Assembly: GCF_016907875.1 (NCBI RefSeq)
Contig: NZ_JAFBCU010000001.1
Location: 2,232,001 to 2,296,000 of the forward strand
Length of the DNA stretch: 64,000 nucleotides
Direction: 5' to 3'
From: Arthrobacter roseus
GTDB taxonomy: Bacteria > Actinomycetota > Actinomycetes > Actinomycetales > Micrococcaceae
Every line of letters starts with the position of its first letter. The stretch's first letter is position 1. The translations under genes and the position numbers were made by a program. Positions 42,280 through 52,185 of the stretch are shown here, in pieces. The notes beneath the pieces are model-generated. The model was not told where the DNA came from. It saw only the letters and a list, made by a program, of their open reading frames with translations, and did not search any database.

Positions 42280-43272
42280 TCAGCTCCTTCGCGACCCGTC
42301 GAGCAGGTTCAAAAACGCGGACTCGGTCAGCACGTCAATCCGCTGACCTCGCTCCTGAAGATCAAGAACGCGTCTGGCCTTACCCGTCAGGCGGCCGTTG
42401 CGAAGGTCTTCGGCAGAAAAGCCATCGCCCACTACGAGGACAGTTGTTGCCCGGGTAACGTTGCTGGCAGCTTGGGCGCCGACGTCGGCTGCCCGCTGTT
42501 TGGCCACCGGACGGCTGATTCCGAGGTTCCCCGTGAAAACAATCGTCTGACCATACAGAGGATGCTGACGCGGCGCTCTCACGTTGGCGCGCGGGTTCTC
42601 GCCCTCTTCCGGCCAGCCTGTCCAGAAATCAACCGCACCGCCAGTAGCCAGCTTTTCCCGTGCCGTCCGCGTTGCTTTGGAGAGCAAGGACTCCCCCGGC
42701 CGATAGGCCTCCATGGTCGAGGCCTGCAACTGCTGCGAGGCAAACAGCTCGGCCAGACTCGAGGACTGGTTACGGGCTGCGATATCAATCAGAATGCCCG
42801 CGCAAGCCCTGGCGTCCTCCACGGCGTCGTGATGGTTGATCAGCGGAACGCCTGCCGCCGCAGCCACAAAAGGAAGAGAGTACGAATCCAGTGTGTAATT
42901 ACGGCGCGAAAGCGTCACCGTGCAGGTGTAATCGTAGGCAGGACCGGCAAGTTCGGAAACCTCCAGCGCAGAACGAATAACTCCCATATCAAAGGCCGCG
43001 TTGTGAGCCACCACCAGATCTGCACCGATGAAAGCGCCGATTTCCGGAAAAACTTCACCGAAACGGGGAGCTGCAGCAACAGCGTCAGGACGAATTCCGT
43101 GAATCCTGACATTCCGCGGATCGAAATGATCAAACCCCTCCGGCGGTCGCATGAGCCAGGACGTTTCCTCAACGATCTGACCGTCTCTGACCTTGCTCAA
43201 GCCGATAGAGCATGGCGAACCCCGGAAACCGTTGGCGGTTTCAAAGTCTATGGCTGTGAATTCTATGGACAT
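42280..43272 (-). CDS. DnaQ-like 3'-5' exonuclease with C-terminal BRCT domain
   Basis: A 330-residue protein with two domains. Residues 1-170 are a DEDDh exonuclease: TAIDFETANG (D9, E11), VVAHNAAFDMGVI with the third acid, and INHHDAVEDARACAGIL with the His-Asp pair. After a linker (LAELFASQQLQASTMEAY..), residues about 240-325 form a BRCT domain (LYGQTIVFTGNLGISRPVAKQRAADVGAQ, TTVLVVGDG). This combination is known in actinobacteria as a pol III epsilon-like exonuclease; a role in repair is likely but unproven. Confidence 0.9.
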   Translation of the reverse strand: MSIEFTAIDFETANGFRGSPCSIGLSKVRDGQIVEETSWLMRPPEGFDHFDPRNVRIHGIRPDAVAAAPRFGEVFPEIGAFIGADLVVAHNAAFDMGVIRSALEVSELAGPAYDYTCTVTLSRRNYTLDSYSLPFVAAAAGVPLINHHDAVEDARACAGILIDIAARNQSSSLAELFASQQLQASTMEAYRPGESLLSKATRTAREKLATGGAVDFWTGWPEEGENPRANVRAPRQHPLYGQTIVFTGNLGISRPVAKQRAADVGAQAASNVTRATTVLVVGDGFSAEDLRNGRLTGKARRVLDLQERGQRIDVLTESAFLNLLDGSRRS

Positions 43273-43284
43273 CTGCTCAGGCCG

Positions 43285-43968
43285 TCACTGTGGTCCCGGC
43301 CGGTTCTTACGGATTTTTGACACCACGTAAGCCACAAGAGCCAGAACGACGACGACGATCACGATCTTCTGGAAAATTCCGGCATACCCCTCGACAAGAT
43401 GCCAGTTCTCCCCCAGATAGAAACCGGCAAGAACAAAAATCACGTTCCAGATCAGGCTTCCCGCTGTTGTCAGAGCCAGAAACTTCCAGATATGCATCCG
43501 TTCGATACCTGCCGGAATTGAAATCAGACTCCGGAAAATGGGAATCATCCGGCCAAAAAAAACGGCCTTGTACCCGTGTCTGATAAACCACGCCTCGACT
43601 TTCTCGACGTCGGCTACGTCCACGAGCGGAACAGCCCTGACAACTTTCCACATGCGATCGCGTCCAAGCCAGGCACCGATCCCGTAGAGCGCCCACGCAC
43701 CGAAGACGGACCCCATTGTTGTCCAGAAAATTGCCTCGAACAGGGTGAAGTCGCCGCGACTGGCGGTGAAACCAGCCAGCGGGAGGATGATCTCGCTGGG
43801 CAGCGGCGGAAAGAGGTTCTCCAACCCCACCAGCAAACCAGCTCCCGGCGCGCCGATGGTCTCCATGACATCCACAGCCCAACCTGCAACACCGCCAAGC
43901 GAGGGATCCTGCGAGGCCGTGTTCACCTGCCGTGGAACGGACTGGAGTACGGACATGGTCATGATCAT
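43285..43968 (-). CDS. DedA-family membrane protein
   Basis: A 227-residue polytopic membrane protein of the DedA/VTT family, members of which act in lipid carrier (undecaprenyl phosphate) and phospholipid flipping. Typical segments are LLVGLENLFPPLPSEIILPLAGFTASRG with the conserved acidic/amphipathic re-entrant loop, and FFGRMIPIFRSLISIPAGIERMHIWKFL with the paired arginines, followed by AGSLIWNVIFVLAGFYLGENW. The downstream exonuclease gene begins 12 bases after its stop. Confidence 0.88.
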   Translation of the reverse strand: MIMTMSVLQSVPRQVNTASQDPSLGGVAGWAVDVMETIGAPGAGLLVGLENLFPPLPSEIILPLAGFTASRGDFTLFEAIFWTTMGSVFGAWALYGIGAWLGRDRMWKVVRAVPLVDVADVEKVEAWFIRHGYKAVFFGRMIPIFRSLISIPAGIERMHIWKFLALTTAGSLIWNVIFVLAGFYLGENWHLVEGYAGIFQKIVIVVVVLALVAYVVSKIRKNRPGPQ

Positions 43969-44012
43969 AAAAGCTGCCTTATCGACGATGGGAAACGTGT
44001 GAAAACGCCGGT

Positions 44013-44636
44013 TCAGCGCAAAGCATTGACAATATGGGGTAGCAACGCGCGAAAGGCCTGCCCCCGATGGCTGATCTCGTTCTTCTCGGTGGCGCTTAGT
44101 TCAGCGCAACTACGAGTTGTGCCAGTGGGCATAAGGATGGGATCGTAGCCGAAGCCGCCGTCCCCTCTGGGCGCGCGGAGGAGGCTGCCGCGCAGTTCCC
44201 CGCGCGTCACATTCTCGGAACCGACGGACACCACGCTCGCAGCACAAACAAAAGCCGCGCCCCTGTGCACCTCGTCGATGTCGGCGAGCTGATCCAGCAC
44301 CAACCTCAGATTCGCTTCGTCATCGCCATGGCGCCCGGACCAACGGGCGGAGAAGATCCCGGGGGCACCGCCAAGAACATCAACGGTGAGCCCAGAGTCA
44401 TCAGCAACAGCAACCAGGCCGGTGGCCGCTGCAACTGAGCGCGCTTTCAGTAGCGAGTTCTCCTCGAACGTCACACCTGTTTCGGGAACGTCCGGCGCCC
44501 CTGCCGCCGCTGCATCGATCACCTGAGTGTCGACGTCGAGCCCGGGTACCTGGCCCCGCAGGAGCTCCCTGAACTCCCTGAGTTTTCCAGCGTTTCGGGT
44601 GGCTAGAACAAGCCGCGGTTCCGCAGTCTCTGGCAC
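44013..44636 (-). CDS. rdgB: XTP/dITP diphosphatase
   Basis: A 207-residue Ham1/RdgB-family pyrophosphatase that removes non-canonical purine nucleotides (ITP, dITP, XTP). Family blocks: LVLATRNAGKLREFRELL, VTFEENSLLKARSVAAATGLVAVADDSGLTVDVLGGAPGIFSARW, and RGDGGFGYDPILMP...AELSATEKNEISHRGQAF. It follows RNase PH by three bases on the minus strand, the usual actinobacterial order. Confidence 0.95.
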   Translation of the reverse strand: MPETAEPRLVLATRNAGKLREFRELLRGQVPGLDVDTQVIDAAAAGAPDVPETGVTFEENSLLKARSVAAATGLVAVADDSGLTVDVLGGAPGIFSARWSGRHGDDEANLRLVLDQLADIDEVHRGAAFVCAASVVSVGSENVTRGELRGSLLRAPRGDGGFGYDPILMPTGTTRSCAELSATEKNEISHRGQAFRALLPHIVNALR

Positions 44637-44639
44637 CGG

Positions 44640-45449
44640 CTACTCTCCCAGCGTTCTACGCTGGATCTGGGCCAACTGGGCAGTTCCCAGCAGAGCAAGG
44701 TCCAGCAGCTCATTCAATTCATCCCGGTCGAAGGGTGCTCCCTCCGCCGTTCCCTGAACTTCCACGAACTTACCGCTTCCGGTGACGACCACGTTCATAT
44801 CCGTTTCGGCCCGCACATCCTCAACGTACGGCAGGTCCAGCATGGGAACGCCGTCAATAATGCCAACGCTGACCGCCGCGACAGTGTCCGTCAGCGGCTC
44901 GGCCTTGCGGGAAATGAGCTTGTTCTCCCGCGCCCAGTGCAGGGCATCGGCGAGCGCCACATAGGCGCCGGTGATCGCAGCGGTACGTGTTCCGCCGTCG
45001 GCCTGTAGCACGTCGCAGTCCAGGACAATGGTGTTCTCCCCCAGAGCCTTGGTATCGATGACGGCTCGCAGGGAACGCCCGATGAGGCGGGAGATTTCAT
45101 GGGTCCGCCCACCGATTTTCCCTTTGACGGATTCGCGAGCGGAGCGCGTGTTCGTGGCTCGTGGGAGCATGGCGTACTCGGCCGTGACCCACCCGGTACC
45201 CTCACCTTTGAGCCAGCGCGGAACCCCCGCGGTAACTGAGGCCGTGCACAGCACCCGGGTGTTGCCAAACTCGATCAAGGCGGATCCTTCTGCCTGATTG
45301 GACCATCCACGCGTGATGCTGATATTACGCAGCTGGTCTGGGCCACGGCCGTCTGCCCGGAGACTGTTCCGGGCGGTGGAATCAGCGCCGGGGGCCGGTG
45401 GCTGGTTCTTGGTGGAAGCGGACGATGAGTCTGAACCGTGTGCAGTCAT
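44640..45449 (-). CDS. rph: Ribonuclease PH
   Basis: Phosphorolytic 3'-5' exoribonuclease trimming tRNA 3' ends. The 269-residue product has a polar extension of about 26 residues before the core ([19 protein letters not shown]). Conserved blocks include [46 protein letters not shown] (phosphate-binding arginine), [41 protein letters not shown] and [17 protein letters not shown]. It is the upstream partner of rdgB in a conserved pair. Confidence 0.95.
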   Translation of the reverse strand: MTAHGSDSSSASTKNQPPAPGADSTARNSLRADGRGPDQLRNISITRGWSNQAEGSALIEFGNTRVLCTASVTAGVPRWLKGEGTGWVTAEYAMLPRATNTRSARESVKGKIGGRTHEISRLIGRSLRAVIDTKALGENTIVLDCDVLQADGGTRTAAITGAYVALADALHWARENKLISRKAEPLTDTVAAVSVGIIDGVPMLDLPYVEDVRAETDMNVVVTGSGKFVEVQGTAEGAPFDRDELNELLDLALLGTAQLAQIQRRTLGE

Positions 45450-45490
45450 GGGTCAAGTCTACTGGGATGGCGACGGTAGCTGACCGACCG

Positions 45491-46288
45491 TTACACCTCA
45501 TAGGAGACGCCGGCGACGGCGACGGCCAGATCGCCGGTGTAGCTTTCCCTTGCCTCGGCAACGGTAACCACGGCGTCGTTCCATACTGGAATGTGCGTCA
45601 GCAACAGTCTCTTGGCGTTGGCGACAGTTGCTACTGCACCGGCGCGCTTACCGGTCAGGTGAACTCCGGTGACGGCGTCGTCGCGCCCTTCATGGAAAGC
45701 AGCTTCACACACAAAAACGTCGACGTCCCGAGCCGCATCCTCAAGACCTGGACAGGCATCAGTATCGCCAGAATATGCCAGCACACTGGTGGAAACGTTT
45801 CCCGCTGGGTCAGTTTCGCGGGCTTCCACCCGCAGTGCATACGCCTCATCAACTGGATGCAACGCCGGGAAGGGTGTGATGGTGAAGGGCCCAAACTCAA
45901 CGGGCTTTTCCAGCTCCCAGACGTGGAAATCGAAGTCCTCTGTCATGCCCGGGTCTGGATCGAGGCCGTATGCGGTGGCCATTCTGTGAGCGGTAGCTGC
46001 CGGTCCCCACACTGGTACGCGCGGACGGCCCCAACCGTTCGGGTCCCAATGGATCGCCACGTGAAGGCCGCAAAGGTCCATGCAGTGATCGGGATGAAGG
46101 TGGCTGAGAAACACCGCGTCGATGTCCCGCAGGTCCATATAACGCTGGACGGCGCCCAGTGCACCATTGCCCAGATCCAGAAGAATTTTCCAGTCACGTT
46201 CGCCGTCGTTGGCGGTCAGGAGATAGCACGACGCCGGCGACTGGGGACCGGGGAATGAACCGCTGCACCCTACGATGGTCAGTTTCAC
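45491..46288 (-). CDS. Rv1339-type metallo-beta-lactamase-fold hydrolase
   Basis: A 265-residue MBL-fold protein starting [24 protein letters not shown]. The metal motif is [18 protein letters not shown], with later ligands in [10 protein letters not shown] and [11 protein letters not shown]...LLLTHIPVW. Placement between murI and rph matches mycobacterial Rv1339, reported as an atypical cyclic nucleotide phosphodiesterase, so cAMP hydrolysis is a reasonable hypothesis; RNase Z-like nuclease activity is the alternative. It overlaps murI by ATGA. Confidence 0.87.
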   Translation of the reverse strand: MKLTIVGCSGSFPGPQSPASCYLLTANDGERDWKILLDLGNGALGAVQRYMDLRDIDAVFLSHLHPDHCMDLCGLHVAIHWDPNGWGRPRVPVWGPAATAHRMATAYGLDPDPGMTEDFDFHVWELEKPVEFGPFTITPFPALHPVDEAYALRVEARETDPAGNVSTSVLAYSGDTDACPGLEDAARDVDVFVCEAAFHEGRDDAVTGVHLTGKRAGAVATVANAKRLLLTHIPVWNDAVVTVAEARESYTGDLAVAVAGVSYEV

Positions 46289-47262
46289 CGGAGTGTGTCC
46301 TGTTCCACCAGATGCGCAAGGCTCTCCCCTGCCTCAGCACCTGGATCTGCTGTGGTCCTATGCATTAGCTTCATGCTTCCTGCCGGGTACTGTGTGGAAA
46401 CCTTGGCAACCTGTTCCACCCGCAATACTTCTGGGCCCAGGAAGCGGCGGGCCAGAACCTCGAAGGAGGCTGCGTCGCCGGTCGCCAAAAAGTGATGGCC
46501 CGGACTTGTGTGGTTCTGCCGCATGAGCGAATTTCGGGCGAGCGACCGGTAAACGTCCTTGGCCGTCTCCTCAGCGCTTGAGACGAGGGTGACTTCCTCT
46601 CCCATGACGTAGGAGATGACCCCTGTCATCAGCGGATAGTGCGTGCAACCCAGAATCAGGGTGTCGATGCCAGCAGTCTTCAGTGGTTCCAAATACTCCT
46701 CTGCCGTCGCGAGAAGTTCCGGTCCTGCTGTAATTCCAGCTTCGACGAAATCGACAAACCGTGGACAGGCCGCGGTGGTGATGTGTAGTTGGGGTGCCGC
46801 TGCGAACGTGTCTTCGTAGGCCCTCGAACCGACAGTCGCGTTGGTTCCAATAACACCGATCCGACCAGACCGTGTGGCCGTGACAGCACTGCGGACCGCC
46901 GGTTGGATGACCTCGACAACGGGAATGCCGTAGCGGACGGTGTATCGCTCACGGGCATCCCTGAGCACGGCTGAGGACGCAGAGTTGCAGGCAATGACCA
47001 GTAGCTTCACGCCGGCGTCGACCAGCTCATCCATGACGCCCAGGGCATTCGCCCGCACCTGGGCTATCGGCAAAGGACCATATGGAGCATTGACGGTATC
47101 TCCGACATACAGGATCGATTCACCGGGTAACTGATCAATCACAGCCCGAGCAACTGTGAGTCCCCCGACTCCTGAATCGAAGATGCCGATTGGCGCCTCT
47201 GTGCTGGCAGCACCTTTGCCCTCGTGGTGGCTGGTCTGGAACTGGTTCTCATTGGTGGACAT
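46285..47262 (-). CDS. murI: Glutamate racemase
   Basis: Cofactor-independent racemase making D-glutamate for peptidoglycan, 325 residues with an N-terminal extension of about 23. Both catalytic cysteines are in place: [14 protein letters not shown] and [11 protein letters not shown]. Other motifs are [16 protein letters not shown] and [17 protein letters not shown] precedes the ATG closely. Translationally coupled to the downstream MBL hydrolase gene. Confidence 0.95.
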   Translation of the reverse strand: MSTNENQFQTSHHEGKGAASTEAPIGIFDSGVGGLTVARAVIDQLPGESILYVGDTVNAPYGPLPIAQVRANALGVMDELVDAGVKLLVIACNSASSAVLRDARERYTVRYGIPVVEVIQPAVRSAVTATRSGRIGVIGTNATVGSRAYEDTFAAAPQLHITTAACPRFVDFVEAGITAGPELLATAEEYLEPLKTAGIDTLILGCTHYPLMTGVISYVMGEEVTLVSSAEETAKDVYRSLARNSLMRQNHTSPGHHFLATGDAASFEVLARRFLGPEVLRVEQVAKVSTQYPAGSMKLMHRTTADPGAEAGESLAHLVEQDTLR

Positions 47263-47345
47263 GATCCTCCGAGGATATGCGTCCGCGTCCGGACTTGGGA
47301 ATTTCAGGCAGCGTTCCGTTCGTCACACTACGGTGTCACTGCCCT

Positions 47346-47912
47346 TCAGCTGACGTCGTCGAGCCCCTCCAACATGGCCTGCATGAGGGTTTCCTGCAGC
47401 CATGTCACGAAGTTATAGACGAGCGCCAGATAAGTGTCTACGTCGTCGGCCTTGGACCAGTCATCAATCCCGTGGAGGCGTTCGGCGTCTTCATCCGATT
47501 CGATCCCCAACCGGTCCGCCAACACGAGCCGGACGTCATTGAGCGCCTTCGCCACCACGTGCGCCTGCTCATCCGAGAAAGCCGCTTCTCGTTTTTCAAT
47601 CAGGAGCGCAGCTCCCCGTAGGGCGCCGATTTTGCTCTCTCGTAGCGACCGTTCGGTCAAGCGCCTGAATTCAAGAGCTTCATCGTCGTCGTTGCCCACG
47701 GCATGAGGAAGGAGTCTCAACAGCGCCGAATCCTCAGGAACCCGGGCCTGCCCATCTACCCCGACCATTGCCGCCAGTGGATCTTCGTTGGCTGGCTCGT
47801 CTGGTTCCAGCATCGCTATGACATCTTCGAACAGCCTCCGCAGCAGCTGCCGCTCTCCGGGTTCCAGATATCCGGAGATTCCCCGCCGGTTTCGCTTGAA
47901 CGCTTTGGCCAT
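47346..47912 (-). CDS. DUF2017 family protein
   Basis: A 188-residue actinobacterial protein. It starts MAKAFKRNRRGISGYLEPGERQLLRRLFEDVIAML and ends VYNFVTWLQETLMQAMLEGL, features of DUF2017. Largely alpha-helical, no signal or TM segments. Its gene almost always sits beside clpS, as here (36 bases downstream), which hints at a link with Clp proteolysis, but no activity is known. Confidence 0.88.
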   Translation of the reverse strand: MAKAFKRNRRGISGYLEPGERQLLRRLFEDVIAMLEPDEPANEDPLAAMVGVDGQARVPEDSALLRLLPHAVGNDDDEALEFRRLTERSLRESKIGALRGAALLIEKREAAFSDEQAHVVAKALNDVRLVLADRLGIESDEDAERLHGIDDWSKADDVDTYLALVYNFVTWLQETLMQAMLEGLDDVS

Positions 47913-47948
47913 TCTACTTCCTCGTTTCCGCTGAATTCATGAGAGGCA

Positions 47949-48254
47949 CTACGGCTGATCTGCGCGCTGGTACGTTGCCCACAACCCGTGGGAATGCATG
48001 GCCAGCGTGTCCTTCTCCACCTTCTCCCGGCTGCCAGTCGCAACAACAGACCGACCCGCTTCGTGGACCTCCAGCATCAACGTATTGGCCTTCGACTCCG
48101 AATAGCCAAAGTAGCTCCTGAACACATAACTGACGTAGCTCATGAGGTTTACCGGATCATTCCAGACGATAACCACCCAGGGCACGTCACTGAACGTCAG
48201 CTCTTCGCTGCGGGTTTCAACCTCGGACTCCCTCACAGGGGTACTCACGGACAT
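47949..48254 (-). CDS. clpS: ClpS adaptor for ATP-dependent Clp protease
   Basis: A 101-residue N-degron adaptor delivering proteins with destabilising N-termini to ClpC/ClpA. The core VPWVVIVWNDPVNLMSYVSYVFRSYFGYSESKANTLMLEVHEAGRSVVATGSREKVE contains the VWNDPVN binding-site segment and the MLEVHEAG helix. The 25-residue N-terminal arm is polar and flexible, as usual. First gene of the minus-strand clpS/DUF2017 pair, divergent from pncB. Confidence 0.95.
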   Translation of the reverse strand: MSVSTPVRESEVETRSEELTFSDVPWVVIVWNDPVNLMSYVSYVFRSYFGYSESKANTLMLEVHEAGRSVVATGSREKVEKDTLAMHSHGLWATYQRADQP

Positions 48255-48305
48255 GCTTGCCAGTGTAATAGCCCGGGACTGAACCCGCCGAACCTCGCCT
48301 CGAGG

Positions 48306-48334
48306 CTGTAGGAAAAACTCTCTCGGGGCTACAG
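48306..48334. promoter_or_regulatory. Inverted repeat just upstream of pncB
   Basis: CTGTAG at 48306-48311 and CTACAG at 48329-48334 flank 17 bases and end eight bases before the pncB GTG. It may be an operator for NAD-responsive control. No Shine-Dalgarno sequence is visible before the GTG, so the message might be leaderless or start in this repeat. Confidence 0.3.
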
Positions 48335-48342
48335 TTCTGGGT

Positions 48343-49695
48343 GTGAGTATTTCAAGTGCCTGGACCCCGCCGAATTCCGCCCTCTACACGGATCACTATG
48401 AGCTCACCATGCTCCAAGCCTCGCTCCACTCGGGGACTGCGCACCGACGTTCCGTTTTCGAGGCGTTCGCCAGACGGCTCCCAGAGGGACGACGATACGG
48501 TGTTGTCGGCGGTACAGGGCGTCTGCTCGAGGCCCTAGAGACTTTCAGCTTCGACGATGCCCAGCTGGCACACCTATCCAATACAGGCGTGGTCAATGAC
48601 GAGACGCTGAAATGGCTCTCTGATTACCGTTTCAGCGGTAGCATCCAAGGCTACGCGGAAGGTGAGGCATACTTTCCGAACTCGCCAATCCTGACGGTGG
48701 AGTCAACATTCGCCGAGGCCTGCATCCTGGAGACACTTGTCCTGTCCATCCTCAACCATGACAGTGCTATCGCATCAGCGGCCTCACGGATGACCGGTGT
48801 TGCCGGCGACCGTCCCTGCTTCGAAATGGGATCACGGCGAACCCATGAAGAATCCGCCGTCGCCGCCGCCCGGGCTGCTATCATCGCTGGCTTTGCCGGC
48901 TCATCCAACCTTGAGGCCGGCCGCCGATACGGCATACGTACCATCGGGACGGCGGCGCATTCCTTCACGCTCCTCCACGATTCGGAACGGGAAGCCTTCG
49001 CCGCCCAGCTCGCTTCGCTGGGTAACGAAACGTCGTTGCTCGTGGACACCTACGACGTCGAGCAGGGTGTCCGGACCGCCGTGGAACTCGCCGGATCTGC
49101 CCTCGGGGCAGTCCGGCTGGACTCCGGTGATCTGGTGGCCCAGGCGCAGTGGGTCCGGGGGCTCCTCGACGATCTGGGTAACCACAACACCCGGATCATG
49201 GTCACTTCGGATCTGGACGAATTCGCCATAGCGGCGCTGGGTTCTGCCCCCGTAGATTCCTACGGCGTGGGGACATCGCTCGTCACCGGTTCTGGACACC
49301 CCACAGCTGGCATGGTCTACAAGCTTGTCGCGCGGGAGAACGACGACGGCACTTTCGTCTCCGTCGCCAAGGCCTCCAAGGGCAAAGTCAGCGTAGGCGG
49401 ACGCAAAGACGCCATGCGCCGTCGAAACTCCACTGGCCGCGCCACTGCGGAAGTGATCAGCATCGACACAGACCATATGAACGACGGCGATGACCGGCAG
49501 CTTCTGCATGAGTTCGTCATCAGGGGTGAGCTGCTGCCCGGTTGGACGGGTCCGGCGGGCGTCAACCGAGCAACCGAACGTCATCGGGATTCCACCGCTG
49601 AACTCCCTGACAGCATTCACCGCCTTCAGCGTGGAGAGCCGGTCATTCCCACCGAATACGAGTTCGCACAACACCACAAAGAGGAGCACCAATGA
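48343..49695 (+). CDS. pncB: Nicotinate phosphoribosyltransferase
   Basis: Converts nicotinate and PRPP to nicotinate mononucleotide, the entry step of NAD salvage. 450 residues from a GTG start. Family blocks: ALYTDHYELTMLQASLHSG, FEAFARRLPEGRRYGVVGGTGRLLEAL, RPCFEMGSRRTHEESAVAAARAA, GTAAHSFTLLHDSEREAF, GAVRLDSGDLVAQAQWVR and SYGVGTSLVTGSGHPTAGMVYKLV. It overlaps pncA by ATGA, pairing the two salvage enzymes, and is divergent from clpS as in mycobacteria. Confidence 0.95.
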   Translation: MSISSAWTPPNSALYTDHYELTMLQASLHSGTAHRRSVFEAFARRLPEGRRYGVVGGTGRLLEALETFSFDDAQLAHLSNTGVVNDETLKWLSDYRFSGSIQGYAEGEAYFPNSPILTVESTFAEACILETLVLSILNHDSAIASAASRMTGVAGDRPCFEMGSRRTHEESAVAAARAAIIAGFAGSSNLEAGRRYGIRTIGTAAHSFTLLHDSEREAFAAQLASLGNETSLLVDTYDVEQGVRTAVELAGSALGAVRLDSGDLVAQAQWVRGLLDDLGNHNTRIMVTSDLDEFAIAALGSAPVDSYGVGTSLVTGSGHPTAGMVYKLVARENDDGTFVSVAKASKGKVSVGGRKDAMRRRNSTGRATAEVISIDTDHMNDGDDRQLLHEFVIRGELLPGWTGPAGVNRATERHRDSTAELPDSIHRLQRGEPVIPTEYEFAQHHKEEHQ

Positions 49696-50300
49696 GTACT
49701 GCACTGCTGATTGTCGACGTCCAGAATGACTTCTGCGAAGGAGGGTCGCTGGCTGTGCCTGGCGGAGCGGCCCTCGCGCAACTCATTAGCGATCACATCG
49801 AGAACAACCAAGACCGCTACGACGTCATTGCTGCCACACAGGACTGGCACATCGAACCGGGCAGCCACTTCTCAGATACACCGGATTTTGTAGATTCTTG
49901 GCCGCGGCACTGCGTAGCTGGAAGCAGCGGAGCTGAACTTCATCCGGAACTGGATACAGAGCATATTGACGCCTGGTTTCGAAAGGGCGCCTATGAGGCG
50001 GCCTATTCGGGGTTCGAGGGCCTGCTGGCCCCAGAGGATGAAGTTCCAACGGGCGAACGCCAGATAGGCGAACCAGAACGCGAAACCATCAGTCTTGACG
50101 ACTGGCTGCGCAGTAACGATGTTGACACTGTGGAAGTCGTCGGTCTAGCTCTGGACTATTGCGTCCGTGCCACTGCTCTGGATGCCCAACGCGCCGGGTA
50201 CAACACCGTGGTGTTGAGGGACCTCACCCGCGGTATGGCCGAGGCCAGCATCACCAAGACTCTGGAAGAGCTGGAGGATGACGGCGTCGACGTTCAGTGA
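49692..50300 (+). CDS. pncA: Nicotinamidase
   Basis: Hydrolyses nicotinamide to nicotinate; also the activator of pyrazinamide in mycobacteria. 202 residues with the full isochorismatase-fold catalytic triad: D9 (LIVDVQNDF), K98 (FRKGAY) and C157 (LDYCVRATA). Metal ligands D51, H53 and H59 are in TQDWHIEPGSHF. It is coupled to pncB, so nicotinamide goes to nicotinate and then nicotinate mononucleotide from one message. It ends eight bases from the convergent helicase gene. Confidence 0.95.
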   Translation: MSTALLIVDVQNDFCEGGSLAVPGGAALAQLISDHIENNQDRYDVIAATQDWHIEPGSHFSDTPDFVDSWPRHCVAGSSGAELHPELDTEHIDAWFRKGAYEAAYSGFEGLLAPEDEVPTGERQIGEPERETISLDDWLRSNDVDTVEVVGLALDYCVRATALDAQRAGYNTVVLRDLTRGMAEASITKTLEELEDDGVDVQ

Positions 50301-50307
50301 CGCAGGA

Positions 50308-52095
50308 CTATTTGCGTCCGATGAACCAGTCCTGAAGTTTACCCAGACGCCGTGTGAGTTGGTCCTCATCCGCCTGAGCCACGGCTGGGCCACCGCAGAT
50401 TCGGCGTAACTCCGAGTGCACCACACCATGAGGCGTTCCGGTGCGGGCGGACCACGCAGAAACATTTTTTGCTAGTTTTGCCCGCAGCTCCGTCAGGCGG
50501 CGGTGATCGGCAACGGACGGATTGACTGGTGGAACCTCAGCAGGGCGCTTGCCTCCCCGCCGAGCCAGCTGTTCGCGCTGACGCTCCCTGAGCAATACAG
50601 CAACCTGATCGGCGTCCAGCAGCCCAGGGATTCCCAGATAATCCTGCTCGTCCTCGCTGCCTGCGGCTCCGCCAGCTCCGAACTCACCGCCGTCGAATAG
50701 TACGCGGTCAAACGATGCCTGTGATTCGAGCGCCTCAAACTTCTGTTTCGTGAGGGAATCAGAAGCCTTCTCCTCCCGGTTCGCTGCCTCCATCAACGAG
50801 TCCTCGAGAGCGAACCCTTCCTCGGCAAGGTGATTCTCCGGCCGGTCCAGTGCGTGGTCGCGTTCCAACTCCAATTGGTTGGCCAATTCCATCAGGTTCG
50901 GCACTGACGGCAGGAACACAGAAGCCGTCTCTCCCCGCTTGCGGGCACGAACAAACCGGCCCACCGCCTGAGCAAAAAACAGTGGAGTTGCGGTCGACGT
51001 GGCATAGACGCCAACAGATAACCGGGGAACGTCCACGCCCTCGGACACCATTCTGACAGCGACCATCCAGCGTTGCTCCCCAGCGGAGAAGTCTTCAATC
51101 TTCTGTGAGGCGCCAGCGTCGTCGGAAAGAATCACGGTGGGTGACTGCCCTGTTATTCGCTGCAGCTCTCCCGCGTAGGCTCGGGCATCCTCATGGTCTG
51201 TGGCAATAACCATCGCTCCTGCATCGGGAACTGTACGGCGCACTTCTGTCAGCCGTTTATCCGCGGCCGCCAGCACAGAGGGGATCCATTCACCCGTAGG
51301 GTTCAGGGCTGTCCGCCACGCCTGCGCTGTGATGTCCTTGGTGACGGCGGCTTCGCCCAGAGATGCCGCCATTTCTTCACCGCTACTTGTGCGCCACCTC
51401 ATGTGGCCGGAATATGCCATGAACATGACCGGTCTGACCACATTGTCTTTCAGCGCGTCCCCGTAACCGTAAATGAAGTCTGCCTTGGACCGACGGATCC
51501 CGTCCTTGTCCTGCGCATACTCCACGAACGGGATGGCGGCCGTGTCCGAACGAAAAGGAGTTCCGGTCAGGGCCAGACGACGGGCGGCCGGCTCAAACGC
51601 TTCCCTGATGCCGTCGCCCCACGACAGGGCGTCGCCTCCGTGATGGATCTCGTCCAAGATCACCAGAGTGCGTGCGGCTTCGGTCTTGGCTCGGTGCAGC
51701 ATCGGTTTGGACGCTACCTGCGCATAAGTTACGGCTACACCGATGAAGCCGCTGCCGTGACGACCGTCGGCATTCTTGAAATTCGGGTCGATGGCCAGGC
51801 CCACCTTGGCTGCGGCATCAGCCCACTGCCGTTTCAGGTGGTCGGTAGGGGCGACCACCGTGATTCTGTTGACGACGCCGCGCTCGACCAGCTCCGTGGC
51901 AACCCTCAGAGCAAAGGTCGTTTTACCGGCGCCGGGCGTTGCGACCGCGAGAAAGTCTTGCGGCGTGGTCCCAAAATATTTGCCCAGCGCTTCTTCTTGC
52001 CACTGACGCAGCTTCGGAGCTGTCCCCCACGCAGCGCGCTCCGGGTATGCCGGTGGAAGTGTTGGCCCCGTGCCGAACAAGGTGTCATTGTTCAT
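50308..52095 (-). CDS. DEAD/DEAH-box helicase (superfamily 2)
   Basis: A 595-residue SF2 ATPase. Motif I is LAVATPGAGKTTFALRVA, motif II DEIHHGGD, motif III ALTGTPFRSD, and the C-terminal RecA half ends with motif VI QAVGRFVRARKRG. The XPB/type III restriction-like organisation suggests DNA translocation or unwinding, with a C-terminal region (about 400-595) rich in charged helices. The gene lies next to DUF3039 and pncA, a common actinobacterial setting. Exact role, repair or RNA metabolism, is not known. Confidence 0.88.
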   Translation of the reverse strand: MNNDTLFGTGPTLPPAYPERAAWGTAPKLRQWQEEALGKYFGTTPQDFLAVATPGAGKTTFALRVATELVERGVVNRITVVAPTDHLKRQWADAAAKVGLAIDPNFKNADGRHGSGFIGVAVTYAQVASKPMLHRAKTEAARTLVILDEIHHGGDALSWGDGIREAFEPAARRLALTGTPFRSDTAAIPFVEYAQDKDGIRRSKADFIYGYGDALKDNVVRPVMFMAYSGHMRWRTSSGEEMAASLGEAAVTKDITAQAWRTALNPTGEWIPSVLAAADKRLTEVRRTVPDAGAMVIATDHEDARAYAGELQRITGQSPTVILSDDAGASQKIEDFSAGEQRWMVAVRMVSEGVDVPRLSVGVYATSTATPLFFAQAVGRFVRARKRGETASVFLPSVPNLMELANQLELERDHALDRPENHLAEEGFALEDSLMEAANREEKASDSLTKQKFEALESQASFDRVLFDGGEFGAGGAAGSEDEQDYLGIPGLLDADQVAVLLRERQREQLARRGGKRPAEVPPVNPSVADHRRLTELRAKLAKNVSAWSARTGTPHGVVHSELRRICGGPAVAQADEDQLTRRLGKLQDWFIGRK

Positions 52096-52185
52096 GCCTT
52101 AGCAGACCCTCCCTGTGCCCGGCTCATCTGGGCACGCCAAAATACTGTGAATCCCCCGGCTGCCCGACGGTTCACAACACGGCAT